Positions 1 through 10,133 of a DNA stretch of 64,000 nt are shown here, one piece after another. The translations under genes and the position numbers were made by a program. This DNA is from Actinacidiphila alni (GTDB taxonomy: Bacteria; Actinomycetota; Actinomycetes; Streptomycetales; Streptomycetaceae): contig NZ_FONG01000001.1 of assembly GCF_900112845.1 (NCBI RefSeq), forward strand, positions 124,001-188,000, written 5' to 3'. Numbering within the stretch: position 1 is the stretch's first letter; every line of letters begins with the position of its first letter. The notes below the pieces were generated by a model. That model ran no database searches, was not told the DNA's origin, and worked only from the letters and a program-made list of their open reading frames with translations.

Positions 1-1200
1 CTGCGGCAGCGGGGCGGCCGAGCTGCCCAGCACGCTCGCCAGCGTCTTCAGGTCCGGGGTCTGGAACGCCGGGTCGCTCTGCGCGGCCTTGACCGGCGGC
101 AGCGAACCGTACGTGGAGTTGAGGGTCTTCTGCTCGGCGTCGCTGGTCATGAAGTTGACGAACTTCAGGGCGCCGTCGATGTTCTTGGAGTTCTTGAAGA
201 CCGCCAGGTTGATGCCGGCCACCATCGAGGTGACACCGGCGTCACCGGTCGCGCCCGCCTGCTGGGTCGGGACCGGGACCACGCCGTACTGGTCCGGGTT
301 CATGCCGTGCGACTTGATGGAGGTGGCGGCGGACTGCCACATCATCATCGCGGCCTTGCCGGTGGCGAAGTCGGTGATGGTCTGGTTCTGCGCGTACTCC
401 GCGTTGCCCTTGGCGGCGATCTTGTCCTTGGCGATGAAGTCGACGTACTGCTTCACCGCGGCGACGTTGTTCGGGGTGTCGAAGGTCGCCTTGCCGGACG
501 CGTCGAACCAGTCCGAGCCCCGCTGCTTGGCCAGCACGAAGGCGTGGTGGATGTTCTCGGAACCGTTGCCGCCCTCGACCGCCAGACCGTAGTGGCCGCC
601 GGTGGTCAGCTTCTTGCCGTCCGCGACCAGCTCGTCCCAGGTCTTGGGCGGGTTGGCTATGCCCGCGTCGGCGAACATCTTCTTGTTGTAGTACAGCCCG
701 TACGCCATCGAGTACAGCGGCACCGCGGCCGGGTCCTTGCCGGCCGCGCCGGCGGCGGCGATCGAGGCGGGCGCGAACTTGTCCTTGCCGCCGATCTTGG
801 CGAACGTCGCGTCGTCGAAGGGCAGCAGGGCGCCGGTGGCCTGGAGGGAGGCCGACCACGTGTTGCCGATGTTCAGCACGTCGGGGCCCTGGCCGGACGT
901 GGCCGCGGCCAGGATCCGGTTGAGGAGGTCCGACCACGGGATGACCTCCAGCTTGACCTTGATGCCGGTCTGCTGGGTGAACTTGGCCAGTTCGGGGGTG
1001 AGCACCTGCTTGTCGTTGTCGAGGCTGGTGCCCTGGTTGCTCGCCCAGTACGTCAGCGTGCCGCCGCTGGAGGACTTGCCCTTGCTGCCGCTGCTGCCGT
1101 TGTCGTCGTCCCCGCCGCCACAGGCGGAGAGGGTGAGACCGAGCGCGGCCACGAGGGCAGTGGCCGCGAGGAGTCTGCTGGAGGTGCTGGAGGTGCGCAT
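1..1200 (-). CDS. Sugar ABC transporter substrate-binding lipoprotein (3' end cut by window edge)
   Basis: Extracellular solute-binding protein of the family-1 (MalE-like) type, which would capture an oligosaccharide or sugar outside the membrane for an ABC importer. The ATG at 1200 starts a lipoprotein signal: Arg/Ser n-region, Ala/Leu core and lipobox LTLSAC with Cys27, then a Gly/Asp/Ser-rich linker. The mature part has the family's features: a TLTYWAS start, 'VIPWSDLLNRILAA', 'GPDVLNIG', 'PLYSMAYGLYYNKKMF' and 'PPKTWDEL'. About 400 codons are visible and the frame runs off base 1, so only a short C-terminus is missing compared with the usual 420-440 residues. The permease genes would lie left of the window. 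It is divergent from the ROK regulator at 1349 across a gap with two inverted repeats, so that regulator probably controls it. Sugar specificity cannot be read from the sequence. Confidence 0.9.
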   Translation of the reverse strand, partial: MRTSSTSSRLLAATALVAALGLTLSACGGGDDDNGSSGSKGKSSSGGTLTYWASNQGTSLDNDKQVLTPELAKFTQQTGIKVKLEVIPWSDLLNRILAAATSGQGPDVLNIGNTWSASLQATGALLPFDDATFAKIGGKDKFAPASIAAAGAAGKDPAAVPLYSMAYGLYYNKKMFADAGIANPPKTWDELVADGKKLTTGGHYGLAVEGGNGSENIHHAFVLAKQRGSDWFDASGKATFDTPNNVAAVKQYVDFIAKDKIAAKGNAEYAQNQTITDFATGKAAMMMWQSAATSIKSHGMNPDQYGVVPVPTQQAGATGDAGVTSMVAGINLAVFKNSKNIDGALKFVNFMTSDAEQKTLNSTYGSLPPVKAAQSDPAFQTPDLKTLASVLGSSAAPLPQ

Positions 1201-1225
1201 AACGGTTCCCTCTCAGAGGTGGGTC

Positions 1226-1239
1226 CACTTCAGGAAGTG
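1226..1239. promoter_or_regulatory. Perfect inverted repeat in SBP/ROK intergenic region
   Basis: CACTTC-AG-GAAGTG, arms of 6 bp that match perfectly. It lies 26-39 bp upstream of the sugar-binding protein start and in the leader shared with the ROK regulator. It is a candidate operator; no family consensus is assigned. Confidence 0.4.
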
Positions 1240-1254
1240 AACAGCGCCTGTGCC

Positions 1255-1275
1255 TTAATTCAGGCCGTGATTTAA
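1255..1275. promoter_or_regulatory. AT-rich 21-bp palindrome, probable ROK operator
   Basis: Arms TTAATTCA and TGATTTAA separated by 5 bp, with one mismatch between arms. It is conspicuously AT-rich in a very GC-rich genome. It lies midway between the divergent sugar-binding protein gene (start 1200) and the ROK repressor gene (start 1349). ROK/XylR repressors are known to bind AT-rich inverted repeats in their own and transporter promoters, so this is the best operator candidate here. Confidence 0.55.
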
Positions 1276-1348
1276 CTTGTGAGAAAAGGTGGCGTCAAGA
1301 CCCTGTGCAGCGATAGATTCACGCCGGACGAGCCGGGAGGGCGACAAA

Positions 1349-2680
1349 GTGGCTGAACGCGGCAAGCGAACAGTGCGTGACCTGCGGCGCGGCAACCGTG
1401 CATCGCTTCTGCGTCATTTGTATTTCGAGGGACCCCTCAGCCGTCAGGAGCTGGGCCGGGACACCGGCCTGAGCGCCGGGTCGATCAGCAACGTCGTCGG
1501 CGAGCTGATCGCCGACGGCATGGTCGAGGAGGCGGGCGCCGTCGAGTCCGACGGCGGCCGGCCGCGCATCCTGCTCCAGGTCTCCGCGGGGTACGGGTAC
1601 GTGGTGGGCGTGGACGTCGGCGAAACCCGGGTCAGGGTCGAGCTGTTCGACCTCGCGCTGACCGAACGGGCCTCCGCCGACCTGCCGTTGTCCGACAGCG
1701 GCCACGACGTCGACCACGTCGTACGGCTCGCCCTCGAAGGCATCGAGTCGGTGGTCCGCGAGGCCGGGATCGACGACAGCGAGGTGCTCGGCGTCGGCAT
1801 CGGCGTGCCCGGCATCGTCGAACAGGGCGACACCGCGCCCGGCGAGGGCGACGGCGTCGTGGTGCACGGCCAGACCATCGGCTGGGACGCCGTGCCGTTC
1901 GGCCGGCTGCTGCGGGCCGGCACCGCGCTCCCGCTGCACATTGACAACGGTGCCAAGACCCTCGGCCAGGCCGAGATGTGGTTCGGCGGCGGACGCGGCT
2001 CGGGCAATGTCGTGATCGCGCTGCTCGGCTCCGGCGTCGGCGCCGCCGTGGTCGCCGACGGTCAGCCGTACCGCGGCGCCAGCAGCAGCGCGGGGGAGTG
2101 GGGCCACACCACCCTGCGGGTCGGCGGGCGCACCTGCCGCTGCGGCTCGCGCGGCTGCCTGGAGGCGTACGTCGGCGCCGAGGCGCTGCTCGGCCGCTGG
2201 CCCGGCGCGCCCGAGGGGGTCAGCGAGGAGACGGGCCTGGCCGCGCTGATCGCCGCCGCCGACCACGACCCGGAGGCCGGGGCGCTGCTCGCCGAGGCCG
2301 CCGAGTACCTGGGCGCCGGGATCGCCGACCTGATCAATCTCTTCAACCCGCAGCGCATCGTCATCGGCGGCTGGGCCGGCCTGCTGCTCGGCCCCCGGCT
2401 GCTGCCCACCGTCCGGGAGGTCGCCGCCGCCTACTCGCTGCGCCAGCCCTGCGAACAGACCTCGATCGAGCTGGGCAGGCTCGGCGCCGACGCGGTCACC
2501 GTGGGCGCCGCCACCCTCCCGCTGGCCCGCTTCCTCGAAACCGGCGGCGAGCGCCCCGTACGGCTGCCGGCGCAGGCCGACGGCCAGGACGGTACGGGAC
2601 CGGGCCCGGGGCAGGCCGGCGGGCCGGGACACGGCGGCCCGGATCCGGTGCGGAACCGAATCGCGCGGGCGGTACGTTGA
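1349..2680 (+). CDS. ROK family transcriptional repressor
   Basis: Sugar-responsive repressor of the ROK/NagC/XylR type, 443 residues from the GTG at 1349. An N-terminal winged helix (about residues 12-65; 'LSRQELGRDTGLSAGSISN') is followed by a ROK sugar-kinase fold with 'VDVGETRVRVELFD', 'GVGIGVPGIV' and the zinc-binding Cys cluster CRCGSRGCLE near residue 263. The GTG at 1349 was chosen because GGGAGG sits 8 bases upstream; a longer in-frame GTG at 1289 has no ribosome site. The C-terminus carries a Gly/Pro-rich tail of about 45 residues not needed for the fold. It is divergent from the sugar-binding lipoprotein gene, the usual ROK arrangement, and is likely its local repressor acting at 1255-1275. 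Confidence 0.92.
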   Translation: MAERGKRTVRDLRRGNRASLLRHLYFEGPLSRQELGRDTGLSAGSISNVVGELIADGMVEEAGAVESDGGRPRILLQVSAGYGYVVGVDVGETRVRVELFDLALTERASADLPLSDSGHDVDHVVRLALEGIESVVREAGIDDSEVLGVGIGVPGIVEQGDTAPGEGDGVVVHGQTIGWDAVPFGRLLRAGTALPLHIDNGAKTLGQAEMWFGGGRGSGNVVIALLGSGVGAAVVADGQPYRGASSSAGEWGHTTLRVGGRTCRCGSRGCLEAYVGAEALLGRWPGAPEGVSEETGLAALIAAADHDPEAGALLAEAAEYLGAGIADLINLFNPQRIVIGGWAGLLLGPRLLPTVREVAAAYSLRQPCEQTSIELGRLGADAVTVGAATLPLARFLETGGERPVRLPAQADGQDGTGPGPGQAGGPGHGGPDPVRNRIARAVR

Positions 2681-2813
2681 CAGGACGGTCCGGCAGGACG
2701 GCACCGGTCGGACGACAGGTCCGGTGACCGGCCCGTCCGATGGGTACCGTTCTCACGTATTTCCCGCACGTTCCCGCGCACGGAGCGTGCCCCGCACGTC
2801 CTAGGAGTCCGCA

Positions 2814-3644
2814 GTGACCCTCCAGCAGGAGATCGTCGGCAACGCCATGCAGATGGCGGTCTGCTCCCTCAACCCCGGCCAGACGGTGTACTGCGAGGCC
2901 GGGAAGTTCCTCTTCAAGACCGCCAATGTGTCGATGGAGACCCGGCTCGGCGGGCCCGGCGCCCGGCAGGGCGGCGGCTCCGGCGGTCCCGGGGGAGGCG
3001 GCGGCAGTGGCGGCATGGGCGGCATGCTGCGGCAGGCCATGGGCACCGCGATGCAGGTCGGCCAGCGCGCCCTGGCCGGCGAGTCACTGGCCTTCCAGTA
3101 CTTCACCGCCTCCGGCGGCGAGGGCACCGTCGGCTTCGCCGGTGTGCTGCCCGGCGAGATGCGGGCGCTGGAGCTGAACGGCTCGCGCGCCTGGTTCGCC
3201 GAGAAGGACGCCTTCGTGGCGGCCGAGTCCACCGTGCAGTTCGGCATCGCCTTCGCGGGCGGACGGCAGGGCATGAGCGGCGGCGAGGGCTTCATCCTGG
3301 AGAAGTTCACCGGCCACGGCACGGTGATCATCGCGGGCGCGGGCAACTTCATCGACCTCAACCCCGCCGACTTCGGCGGCCGGATCGAGGTCGACACCGG
3401 CTGCATCGTCGCCTTCGAGGAAGGCATCCAGTACGGCGTCCAGCGGATCGGCGGCCTCAACCGCCAGGGCATCATGAACGCCGTGTTCGGCGGCGAGGGC
3501 CTGTCCCTGGCCACCCTGGAGGGCAACGGGCGGGTGATCCTCCAGTCCATGACCATCGAGGGCCTGGCCAACGCGCTCAAGAAGGCGCAGGGCGGCGACA
3601 AGCAGGGCCCGACCGGCGGGATGTTCTCCACGCACGCCGGCTGA
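2814..3644 (+). CDS. AIM24 family protein
   Basis: 276-residue protein of the AIM24/TIGR00266 family, a beta-helix-like fold of unknown biochemical role, named for a yeast mitochondrial protein and common in actinobacteria. Family features seen are the opening 'IVGNAMQMAVCSLNPGQTVYCEAGKFLF', repeated strand-turn units ('GEMRALELNGSRAWFAEKDAFVAAE') and 'FTGHGTVIIAGAGNFIDLNP'. A Gly-rich insert of about 27 residues (near residues 45-72) replaces the usual tight loop and contains two short Met/Gly clusters. The GTG start at 2814 follows CTAGGAG at good spacing. It stands alone between the ROK regulator and the convergent aroA gene; nothing nearby suggests a pathway. Confidence 0.8.
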   Translation: MTLQQEIVGNAMQMAVCSLNPGQTVYCEAGKFLFKTANVSMETRLGGPGARQGGGSGGPGGGGGSGGMGGMLRQAMGTAMQVGQRALAGESLAFQYFTASGGEGTVGFAGVLPGEMRALELNGSRAWFAEKDAFVAAESTVQFGIAFAGGRQGMSGGEGFILEKFTGHGTVIIAGAGNFIDLNPADFGGRIEVDTGCIVAFEEGIQYGVQRIGGLNRQGIMNAVFGGEGLSLATLEGNGRVILQSMTIEGLANALKKAQGGDKQGPTGGMFSTHAG

Positions 3645-3677
3645 GCCCGCACCGCAGGGGGCCCGGCCTCGGTCCTC

Positions 3678-4913
3678 TCAGACGCCCCACTCCGCGCGGG
3701 TCGCCGCGAAGACCTCGTGGAAGCCGGGGAAGGTCTTCTTCACGCACCCCGGGTCGTCCAGGACCGTGCCCGGCGTGCGCAGCGCGGCGACGGAGAAGCT
3801 CATCGCGATGCGGTGGTCGCCGTGGCAGGCGATGGTCGCGGGCGCCGGGGTCCCGGGCCGGATCTCGATCCAGTCCCGGCCGGTGGCCACCTCGACGCCC
3901 TGGCGGCGCAGATTGTCCGCGCACGCCTCCAGCCGGTCGCACTCCTTGATCCGGGTGTTGTAGACGTCCTCGATCCGCACCGGGCCGTCCGCGAACGGGG
4001 CGATGGCCGCCAGCGTCGGCATCGTGTCCGAAATGTCGCGCATGTTGACGGTGAGTCCGGACAGCCGGCCCGTGCCGGTGACCGTCGTGGCGTCCGTACC
4101 GATCTCGACGTCGGCGCCCATCCGCCGCAGCACCTCCACGAAGGCCAGGTCGCCCTGGAGGGCGTCCGCGCCGAGGCCCTCCACGGTCGCGCCGCGGCCG
4201 CTGAGCGCGGCGGCGGCGAAGAAGTAGCTCGCCGTGGAGGCGTCCGGCTCCACCGGGTAGTCGGTGGCGCGGTAGCCGCCCGGCGGCACCACGAAGGTGT
4301 CGCCCTCGCGGGCGACCTCGACACCGAAGCGCCGCATCATCGCCAGGGTGATCTCCACATAGGGCGCCGACACCAGATCCGTGACGCGGATCCGCAGGCC
4401 CTCGGCCATCAGCGGCCCGGCCAGCAGCAGCGCGGTCAGGAACTGCGAGGACAGCCCCGCGTCCAGCTCGATCGCCCCGCCCTTGAGGCCGCCCGCGACC
4501 ACGGTCAGCGGCAGATGGCCCTCCGCCTCCTCGTGCGTCAGGTCCACCCCGAGCGAGCGCAGCGCGCCGGTCAGCGGCGCCACCGGCCGGCGCCGCATCT
4601 GCGCGGAGGCGTCGAAGCGGTACGTGCCGTGGCCCGCGGCGGCCAGCGCGGGCAGGAAGCGGGCGGCGGTGGCCGCGTCACGGCAGTAGACGTCCGCCTC
4701 CGGCACCGCGGGCCCGGCCGGGCGGCCGGTGATCCGCCACACGTCCGGCTCGCGCTCGACCCGGTACCCGAGCCGGACCAGCCCCTCCGCGAAGCCGTCG
4801 GTGTCGTCCGACAGCAGCGGACGGCGCAGCGCACTCGTACCGTCCGCCGCGGCGGCGAGGAAGAGGGCGCGGGCGGTCACCGACTTGGAGCCGGGGACGG
4901 CGACGACTGACAC
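3678..4913 (-). CDS. aroA: 3-phosphoshikimate 1-carboxyvinyltransferase (EPSP synthase), divergent paralogue
   Basis: Catalyses shikimate-3-phosphate plus phosphoenolpyruvate to EPSP in the shikimate pathway. 411 residues, GTG start at 4913 with GGAGG upstream. Conserved: 'PGSKSVTARAL' (Lys/Ser/Arg at residues 10-16), 'YNTRIKECDR' (catalytic Asp region and Lys), 'GDHRIAM' and 'CVKKTFPGF'. The N-terminus is about 15-20 residues shorter than E. coli AroA. The PEP/glyphosate loop reads D79-A-A-T-A-A-R-F, where E. coli has N94-A-G-T-A-M-R-P; thus Ala81 replaces Gly96 and Phe86 replaces Pro101. Streptomycetes usually have a housekeeping aroA elsewhere plus such a paralogue. It stands alone here, with no other shikimate gene in the window. 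Family is sure; housekeeping versus specialised role is not. Confidence 0.88.
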   Translation of the reverse strand: MSVVAVPGSKSVTARALFLAAAADGTSALRRPLLSDDTDGFAEGLVRLGYRVEREPDVWRITGRPAGPAVPEADVYCRDAATAARFLPALAAAGHGTYRFDASAQMRRRPVAPLTGALRSLGVDLTHEEAEGHLPLTVVAGGLKGGAIELDAGLSSQFLTALLLAGPLMAEGLRIRVTDLVSAPYVEITLAMMRRFGVEVAREGDTFVVPPGGYRATDYPVEPDASTASYFFAAAALSGRGATVEGLGADALQGDLAFVEVLRRMGADVEIGTDATTVTGTGRLSGLTVNMRDISDTMPTLAAIAPFADGPVRIEDVYNTRIKECDRLEACADNLRRQGVEVATGRDWIEIRPGTPAPATIACHGDHRIAMSFSVAALRTPGTVLDDPGCVKKTFPGFHEVFAATRAEWGV

Positions 4914-5053
4914 GGGGTGCCTCCTGGCAGGTCACACGGAACGCGGGGCGCGGGCTTGGGCGCCGCCGCGAGTCTAGGGCGTACGCCTCGCCCTTGTCGG
5001 AGCCGTCCGACTGCCGGGCGCGCGCCCCGCTCCGGTGTCCGCCCGGCGGACCG

Positions 5054-6241
5054 TCAGAAGGTCACCGGCAGCTTGTGCACCCCGCGGATCAGCAGGCCGG
5101 GGCGCCAGGTGAGGGCCGTGGGCGCCGCGGCCAGCGCCAGGTCCGGGCAGCGCTCCAGCAGCGTACGCACCGCGATCCGGCCCTCAAGCCGGGCCAGCGG
5201 GGCGCCCAGGCAGTAGTGGATGCCGTGGCCGAACGCCAGGTGCCCCTGCGTCCTGCGGCGGATGTCGAACGTGTCCGGCTCCGGGAAACGGTCCGGGTCG
5301 CGGTCGCCCGAGGCCAGCGCGATCAGTACGGGCTCGCCGGCCGTGATCCGCGCCCCGCCGATCTCCAGCGTCTCGCCGGCGAACCGCCAGGTCGCCGTCT
5401 CGACCGGCCCGTCGTAGCGCAGCATCTCCTCGACCGCGCCGTCCAGCAGCCCGGGATCGGCGCGCAGCGCGGCCAGTTGACCGGGGTGCCGGAGCAGCGC
5501 CAGCATCCCGTTGGAGATCAGATTGACCGTCGTCTCATGGCCCGCGACCAGCAGTAGGAAGGCCATGCCGACCAGCTCCTCGGGCGAGAGCCGGTCGTCG
5601 TCCTCGTCCCGGGTGCGGATCAGCGCGCTGAGCAGGTCGTCGCGCGGCGCGGTGCAGCGCTTGTCCTCGATCAGCTCCACGAGATACGACGTCATCGCGG
5701 TGACGGCCGCGGCCTCCGCGTCGGGTCCGGTCGGCCCGACGATCTCGTTGGACCAGCCGCGGAACGCCTCGCGGTCCAGGTCGGGTACGCCGAGCAGTTC
5801 GCAGATGACGGTCATCGGCAGCGGGAAGGCCAGCGCGTCGACCAGATCGGCGGCGCCGTGCGGCAGCATCGCGTCGATCAGCCCATCGGTGATCGCCTGC
5901 ACCCGCGGGCGCAGCGCCTCCACCCGGCGCGGGGTGAACTCCCGCGCCACCAGCTTGCGCAGCCGGGTGTGCCGCGGCGGATCGGAGTCGAGCATGTGAC
6001 TGGCGAAGCCCGCCAGTTCCGCGCCGTCCGGCATCACCGACAGCCAGTTCTTGCTGAGCCGGGGGTCGGCGAGCGCCGCGCGGGCCTCCTCGTAGCCGAC
6101 GACCAGCCACATCTCGCCGGTCTCCGGCGTACGGACCCGGTGCACGGGCCCGCGCTCGCGCAGCCGCGCGTAGACGGGATACGGGTCGGCGGTGAAGTCC
6201 TCGCCCGCCGCGTGCAGATCGACCGTTCCGATGAAGCTCAC
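5054..6241 (-). CDS. Cytochrome P450
   Basis: Class I bacterial P450 monooxygenase, 395 residues, soluble. Seen: I-helix oxygen-activation motif 'AGHETTVNLI', the K-helix ExxR in 'EEMLRYDGPVETATWR' with 'TWR', and the heme-thiolate loop 'FGHGIHYCLGAPLARLE' with its Cys ligand. The GTG start at 6241 is preceded by GGAGGGGG. No ferredoxin or ferredoxin reductase gene is adjacent and no biosynthetic genes flank it, so redox partners must come from elsewhere and the substrate is unknown. Size, the ETT variant and the loop fit the CYP105/CYP107-like streptomycete families, but a subfamily call would need an alignment. Confidence 0.95.
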   Translation of the reverse strand: MSFIGTVDLHAAGEDFTADPYPVYARLRERGPVHRVRTPETGEMWLVVGYEEARAALADPRLSKNWLSVMPDGAELAGFASHMLDSDPPRHTRLRKLVAREFTPRRVEALRPRVQAITDGLIDAMLPHGAADLVDALAFPLPMTVICELLGVPDLDREAFRGWSNEIVGPTGPDAEAAAVTAMTSYLVELIEDKRCTAPRDDLLSALIRTRDEDDDRLSPEELVGMAFLLLVAGHETTVNLISNGMLALLRHPGQLAALRADPGLLDGAVEEMLRYDGPVETATWRFAGETLEIGGARITAGEPVLIALASGDRDPDRFPEPDTFDIRRRTQGHLAFGHGIHYCLGAPLARLEGRIAVRTLLERCPDLALAAAPTALTWRPGLLIRGVHKLPVTF

Positions 6242-6299
6242 ACATCCCCCTCCGGGTCCGCGTCCCCCACGGGCCAGCTTAACCGGACGGGGCCTCCGG

Positions 6300-6923
6300 T
6301 CACGCGGTGTCGGCCAGCCGTTCCAGGAGGTCGGTGAGGCGCTTGGTGACCGTCTCGCGGTCGCCCGAGGTCAGGGCCGAGCCCATGCCGACGGCGGCGG
6401 CGCCCGCCGCGACCCAGTCCGGCGCGGCGGCCACGGTGATGCCGCCGCAGGGCAGCAGCGCCGCCTGCGGCATGATCGCCCGCACATCGGTGACCCAGGC
6501 GGTGGTGAAGGACGTCGCCGGGTAGAGGGTGAGCGCGTCGGCGCCCCATTCCATCGCGCGCACCACCTCGCCGGGCGTGGCGACCCCGGGGAAGACCGGG
6601 ACGCCGTAGCGGTGGCCGGTGCGCAGCACGTCCTCGTCCAGGCTCGGCGAGAGCAGGAAGCGGGCGCCCGCCTCGATCGCCATCCGCGCCGACACCGCGT
6701 CCAGCACGGTGCCCGCGCCGATCACCGCGTCGTCGCCCACCTCGCGGACCAGCGTCGTCACCGCCTCCAGGGCGAACGGCGTGGTGAGCGAGATCTCCAG
6801 CGTGGTCAGGCCCGCCGAGAGCAGTGTGTCGGCGGTCGCGGCGGCCTGGTCGTAGCTCTCGCTGCGGATGGTGGCGAACACCCGCTGGGCCAGTGCGGCC
6901 CGCGTGATCTCCCAGCGGTACAC
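6300..6923 (-). CDS. KDPG/KHG aldolase family protein lacking the Schiff-base lysine
   Basis: 207-residue TIM-barrel protein of the 2-keto-3-deoxy-6-phosphogluconate / 4-hydroxy-2-oxoglutarate aldolase family. Family features: 'TLEISLTTPFAL' (catalytic Glu43 retained), 'VIGAGTVLDAVSARMAIEAGARFLLSP', 'PVFPGVATPGEVVRAMEWGADAL' and 'LLPCGGIT'. The class I aldolase lysine normally sits in 'LKLFPA'; here the segment is L131-T132-L-Y-P-A, codon ACC at 6530-6528, so the lysine is replaced by Thr. The Arg after Glu43 ('LRT' in E. coli Eda) is also Thr. Normal Entner-Doudoroff aldolase activity is therefore doubtful. It lies alone between P450 and a small secreted protein. A sugar-acid lyase or non-catalytic role is possible; the annotation 'eda' would be risky. 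Confidence 0.75.
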   Translation of the reverse strand: MYRWEITRAALAQRVFATIRSESYDQAAATADTLLSAGLTTLEISLTTPFALEAVTTLVREVGDDAVIGAGTVLDAVSARMAIEAGARFLLSPSLDEDVLRTGHRYGVPVFPGVATPGEVVRAMEWGADALTLYPATSFTTAWVTDVRAIMPQAALLPCGGITVAAAPDWVAAGAAAVGMGSALTSGDRETVTKRLTDLLERLADTA

Positions 6924-7094
6924 GGCGGATCGCCGTCCTTCCTCGGGGCCTGCGACTGCGGCAGGGCCGCTGCGGTGCGGGCGGTGGCGGGCCGTGCGCC
7001 GGGGCGGTGCACGCGATCAGCACGCTACCGGCACGCGCCGGCGGATTCGGGGGCGGAGGAGGGAGCTGTCACCGCAACGTGACATGAGAGGAGC

Positions 7095-7511
7095 ATGAGA
7101 CCGCTGCGGTACGGTGCGCGCATCATGCGCCAGCGCACCACCGTCACCGCCGCCGCTCTCGCCGCCCTGTTCGCGGTCTGCTGCCTCCCCGCGGCCCCCG
7201 CGTCCGCGGCCACCGGCACCTTCGCGTACACCTTCCGGGCCCCGCGGGGCGTCCTGACCAGCGTCCTCACCGACCCGCCGAGCGGGATCTGCCTCCCGCT
7301 GCCCGAGGTGCTCGGGCCGCACGCCCTCGGGCCCGCCTACGCGCCGCACAACGACACCGGGGCGCCGGCCCGGGTGTTCACCGGGCCGGACTGCACCGGG
7401 GGTTACGCCACGCTGCGCCCGCACGGGCGCCGGGCGCCGGTCCAAGTGCTGCTGCGGTCCGTGCTGTTCACGCCGCGAGCGGGGCGACGGACGGCTCCCT
7501 GTCGAGGGTGA
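7095..7511 (+). CDS. Small secreted protein of unknown function
   Basis: Not recognised as a known family. Up to 138 residues with a clear Sec signal peptide: Arg-rich start, Ala/Leu core and 'AAPASAATG', cleavable after ASA. The mature part of about 100 residues has few cysteines ('GICLPL', 'PDCTGG', 'APCRG') and no catalytic motif. The start is uncertain: ATG 7095 has AGGAG only 1 base before it, while ATG 7125 gives a more typical signal peptide but has no ribosome site. The 3' end overlaps the convergent N-acetyltransferase gene by 44 bp, so the last 14 codons may be a recent extension. Confidence 0.5.
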   Translation: MRPLRYGARIMRQRTTVTAAALAALFAVCCLPAAPASAATGTFAYTFRAPRGVLTSVLTDPPSGICLPLPEVLGPHALGPAYAPHNDTGAPARVFTGPDCTGGYATLRPHGRRAPVQVLLRSVLFTPRAGRRTAPCRG

Positions 7512-8250
7512 TGCCGAAGTGCGTGCGGTAGGCCGGAAGGACCTCCGCCTCGGACAGGTGGTGTTCCTCGCGGCCCGCGGCCGTCGTCCGTACGAGTGAA
7601 CGTCCCGAGAGGCTGACGCGGCCGTCCTCGGTGAGGCGGGAGCAGATCAGGGACGTGCGGAAGTGGGACGTCGGCGAGGTCCGCTGCCACCAGCAGGTGG
7701 CCTCGAAGTCGCCGAGCTGCCGCGGGCGTTGCTCCAGCCGGTACTGCGGCACCCCGCCCCTGGACACCACCAGGTCGCCGTCCGGGGTCTCCTCGACCCG
7801 GAAGGTCCCGCCGGGGTCCCGCTGCTCGCCGCGCTCGTCGTAGCGCAGCGGGAAGTGGCTGTGGCGCCCGAACCCGACGTCGGCGAGCCAGCGTTCGCCG
7901 TCCGCGGTCCGCACCCGCAGCGCCAGATGGTCGTACGGAGGCCCCGGCCGGCCGTCCTCGCCGATCACCCGGGCGGCGAGCAGCTCCACGCTGTAGCCGA
8001 GCGACCGCAGCAGCGCGCCGAAGGCACCGTTCAACTCGTAGCAGAATCCGCCCCGTCGGGCCCCGACGATCTTCTCGTACAGCGCTTCCTCGGTGAGCAC
8101 GATGTCCTGCCCGAGGTGGATCGAGAGATTCTCGAACGGCACCGTCATCTGGTGCCCCAGGTGCAGGGCGCGCAGCGACGCGGCATCGGCTGCGGCGGGC
8201 CGCTCGACCCCGGTGCGCGCGAGATAGGCATCGGCCTGCGAGAAGTCCAT
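7468..8250 (-). CDS. nat: Arylamine N-acetyltransferase
   Basis: Cytosolic acetyl-CoA:arylamine N-acetyltransferase, 260 residues, the normal NAT length. The Cys-His-Asp triad is visible: Cys in 'RGGFCYELN', His in 'PYDHLALRV' and Asp in 'WLADVGFG'. The opening 'YLARTGVERPAAADAASLRALHLGHQMTVPFENLSIH' is also characteristic. ATG 8250 was chosen over an upstream in-frame start (8388, inside the preceding gene) because AAGGGGG lies directly before it and homologues begin here. It follows iolD by 29 bp on the same strand and could be read through from the inositol operon, although there is no metabolic reason for this. It could modify drug-like amines or intermediates such as amino-hydroxybenzoates. 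Confidence 0.93.
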   Translation of the reverse strand: MDFSQADAYLARTGVERPAAADAASLRALHLGHQMTVPFENLSIHLGQDIVLTEEALYEKIVGARRGGFCYELNGAFGALLRSLGYSVELLAARVIGEDGRPGPPYDHLALRVRTADGERWLADVGFGRHSHFPLRYDERGEQRDPGGTFRVEETPDGDLVVSRGGVPQYRLEQRPRQLGDFEATCWWQRTSPTSHFRTSLICSRLTEDGRVSLSGRSLVRTTAAGREEHHLSEAEVLPAYRTHFGITLDREPSVAPLAA

Positions 8251-8279
8251 GCCCCCTTTATACGGCGACACCCGCCCAC

Positions 8280-10129
<1,850 letters not shown>

Positions 10130-10133
<4 letters not shown>

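Noticed and set aside
3678-6241. aroA plus P450 as part of a secondary-metabolite cluster
   Set aside because: No synthase, tailoring, regulatory or export genes accompany them; the neighbours are unrelated housekeeping genes.
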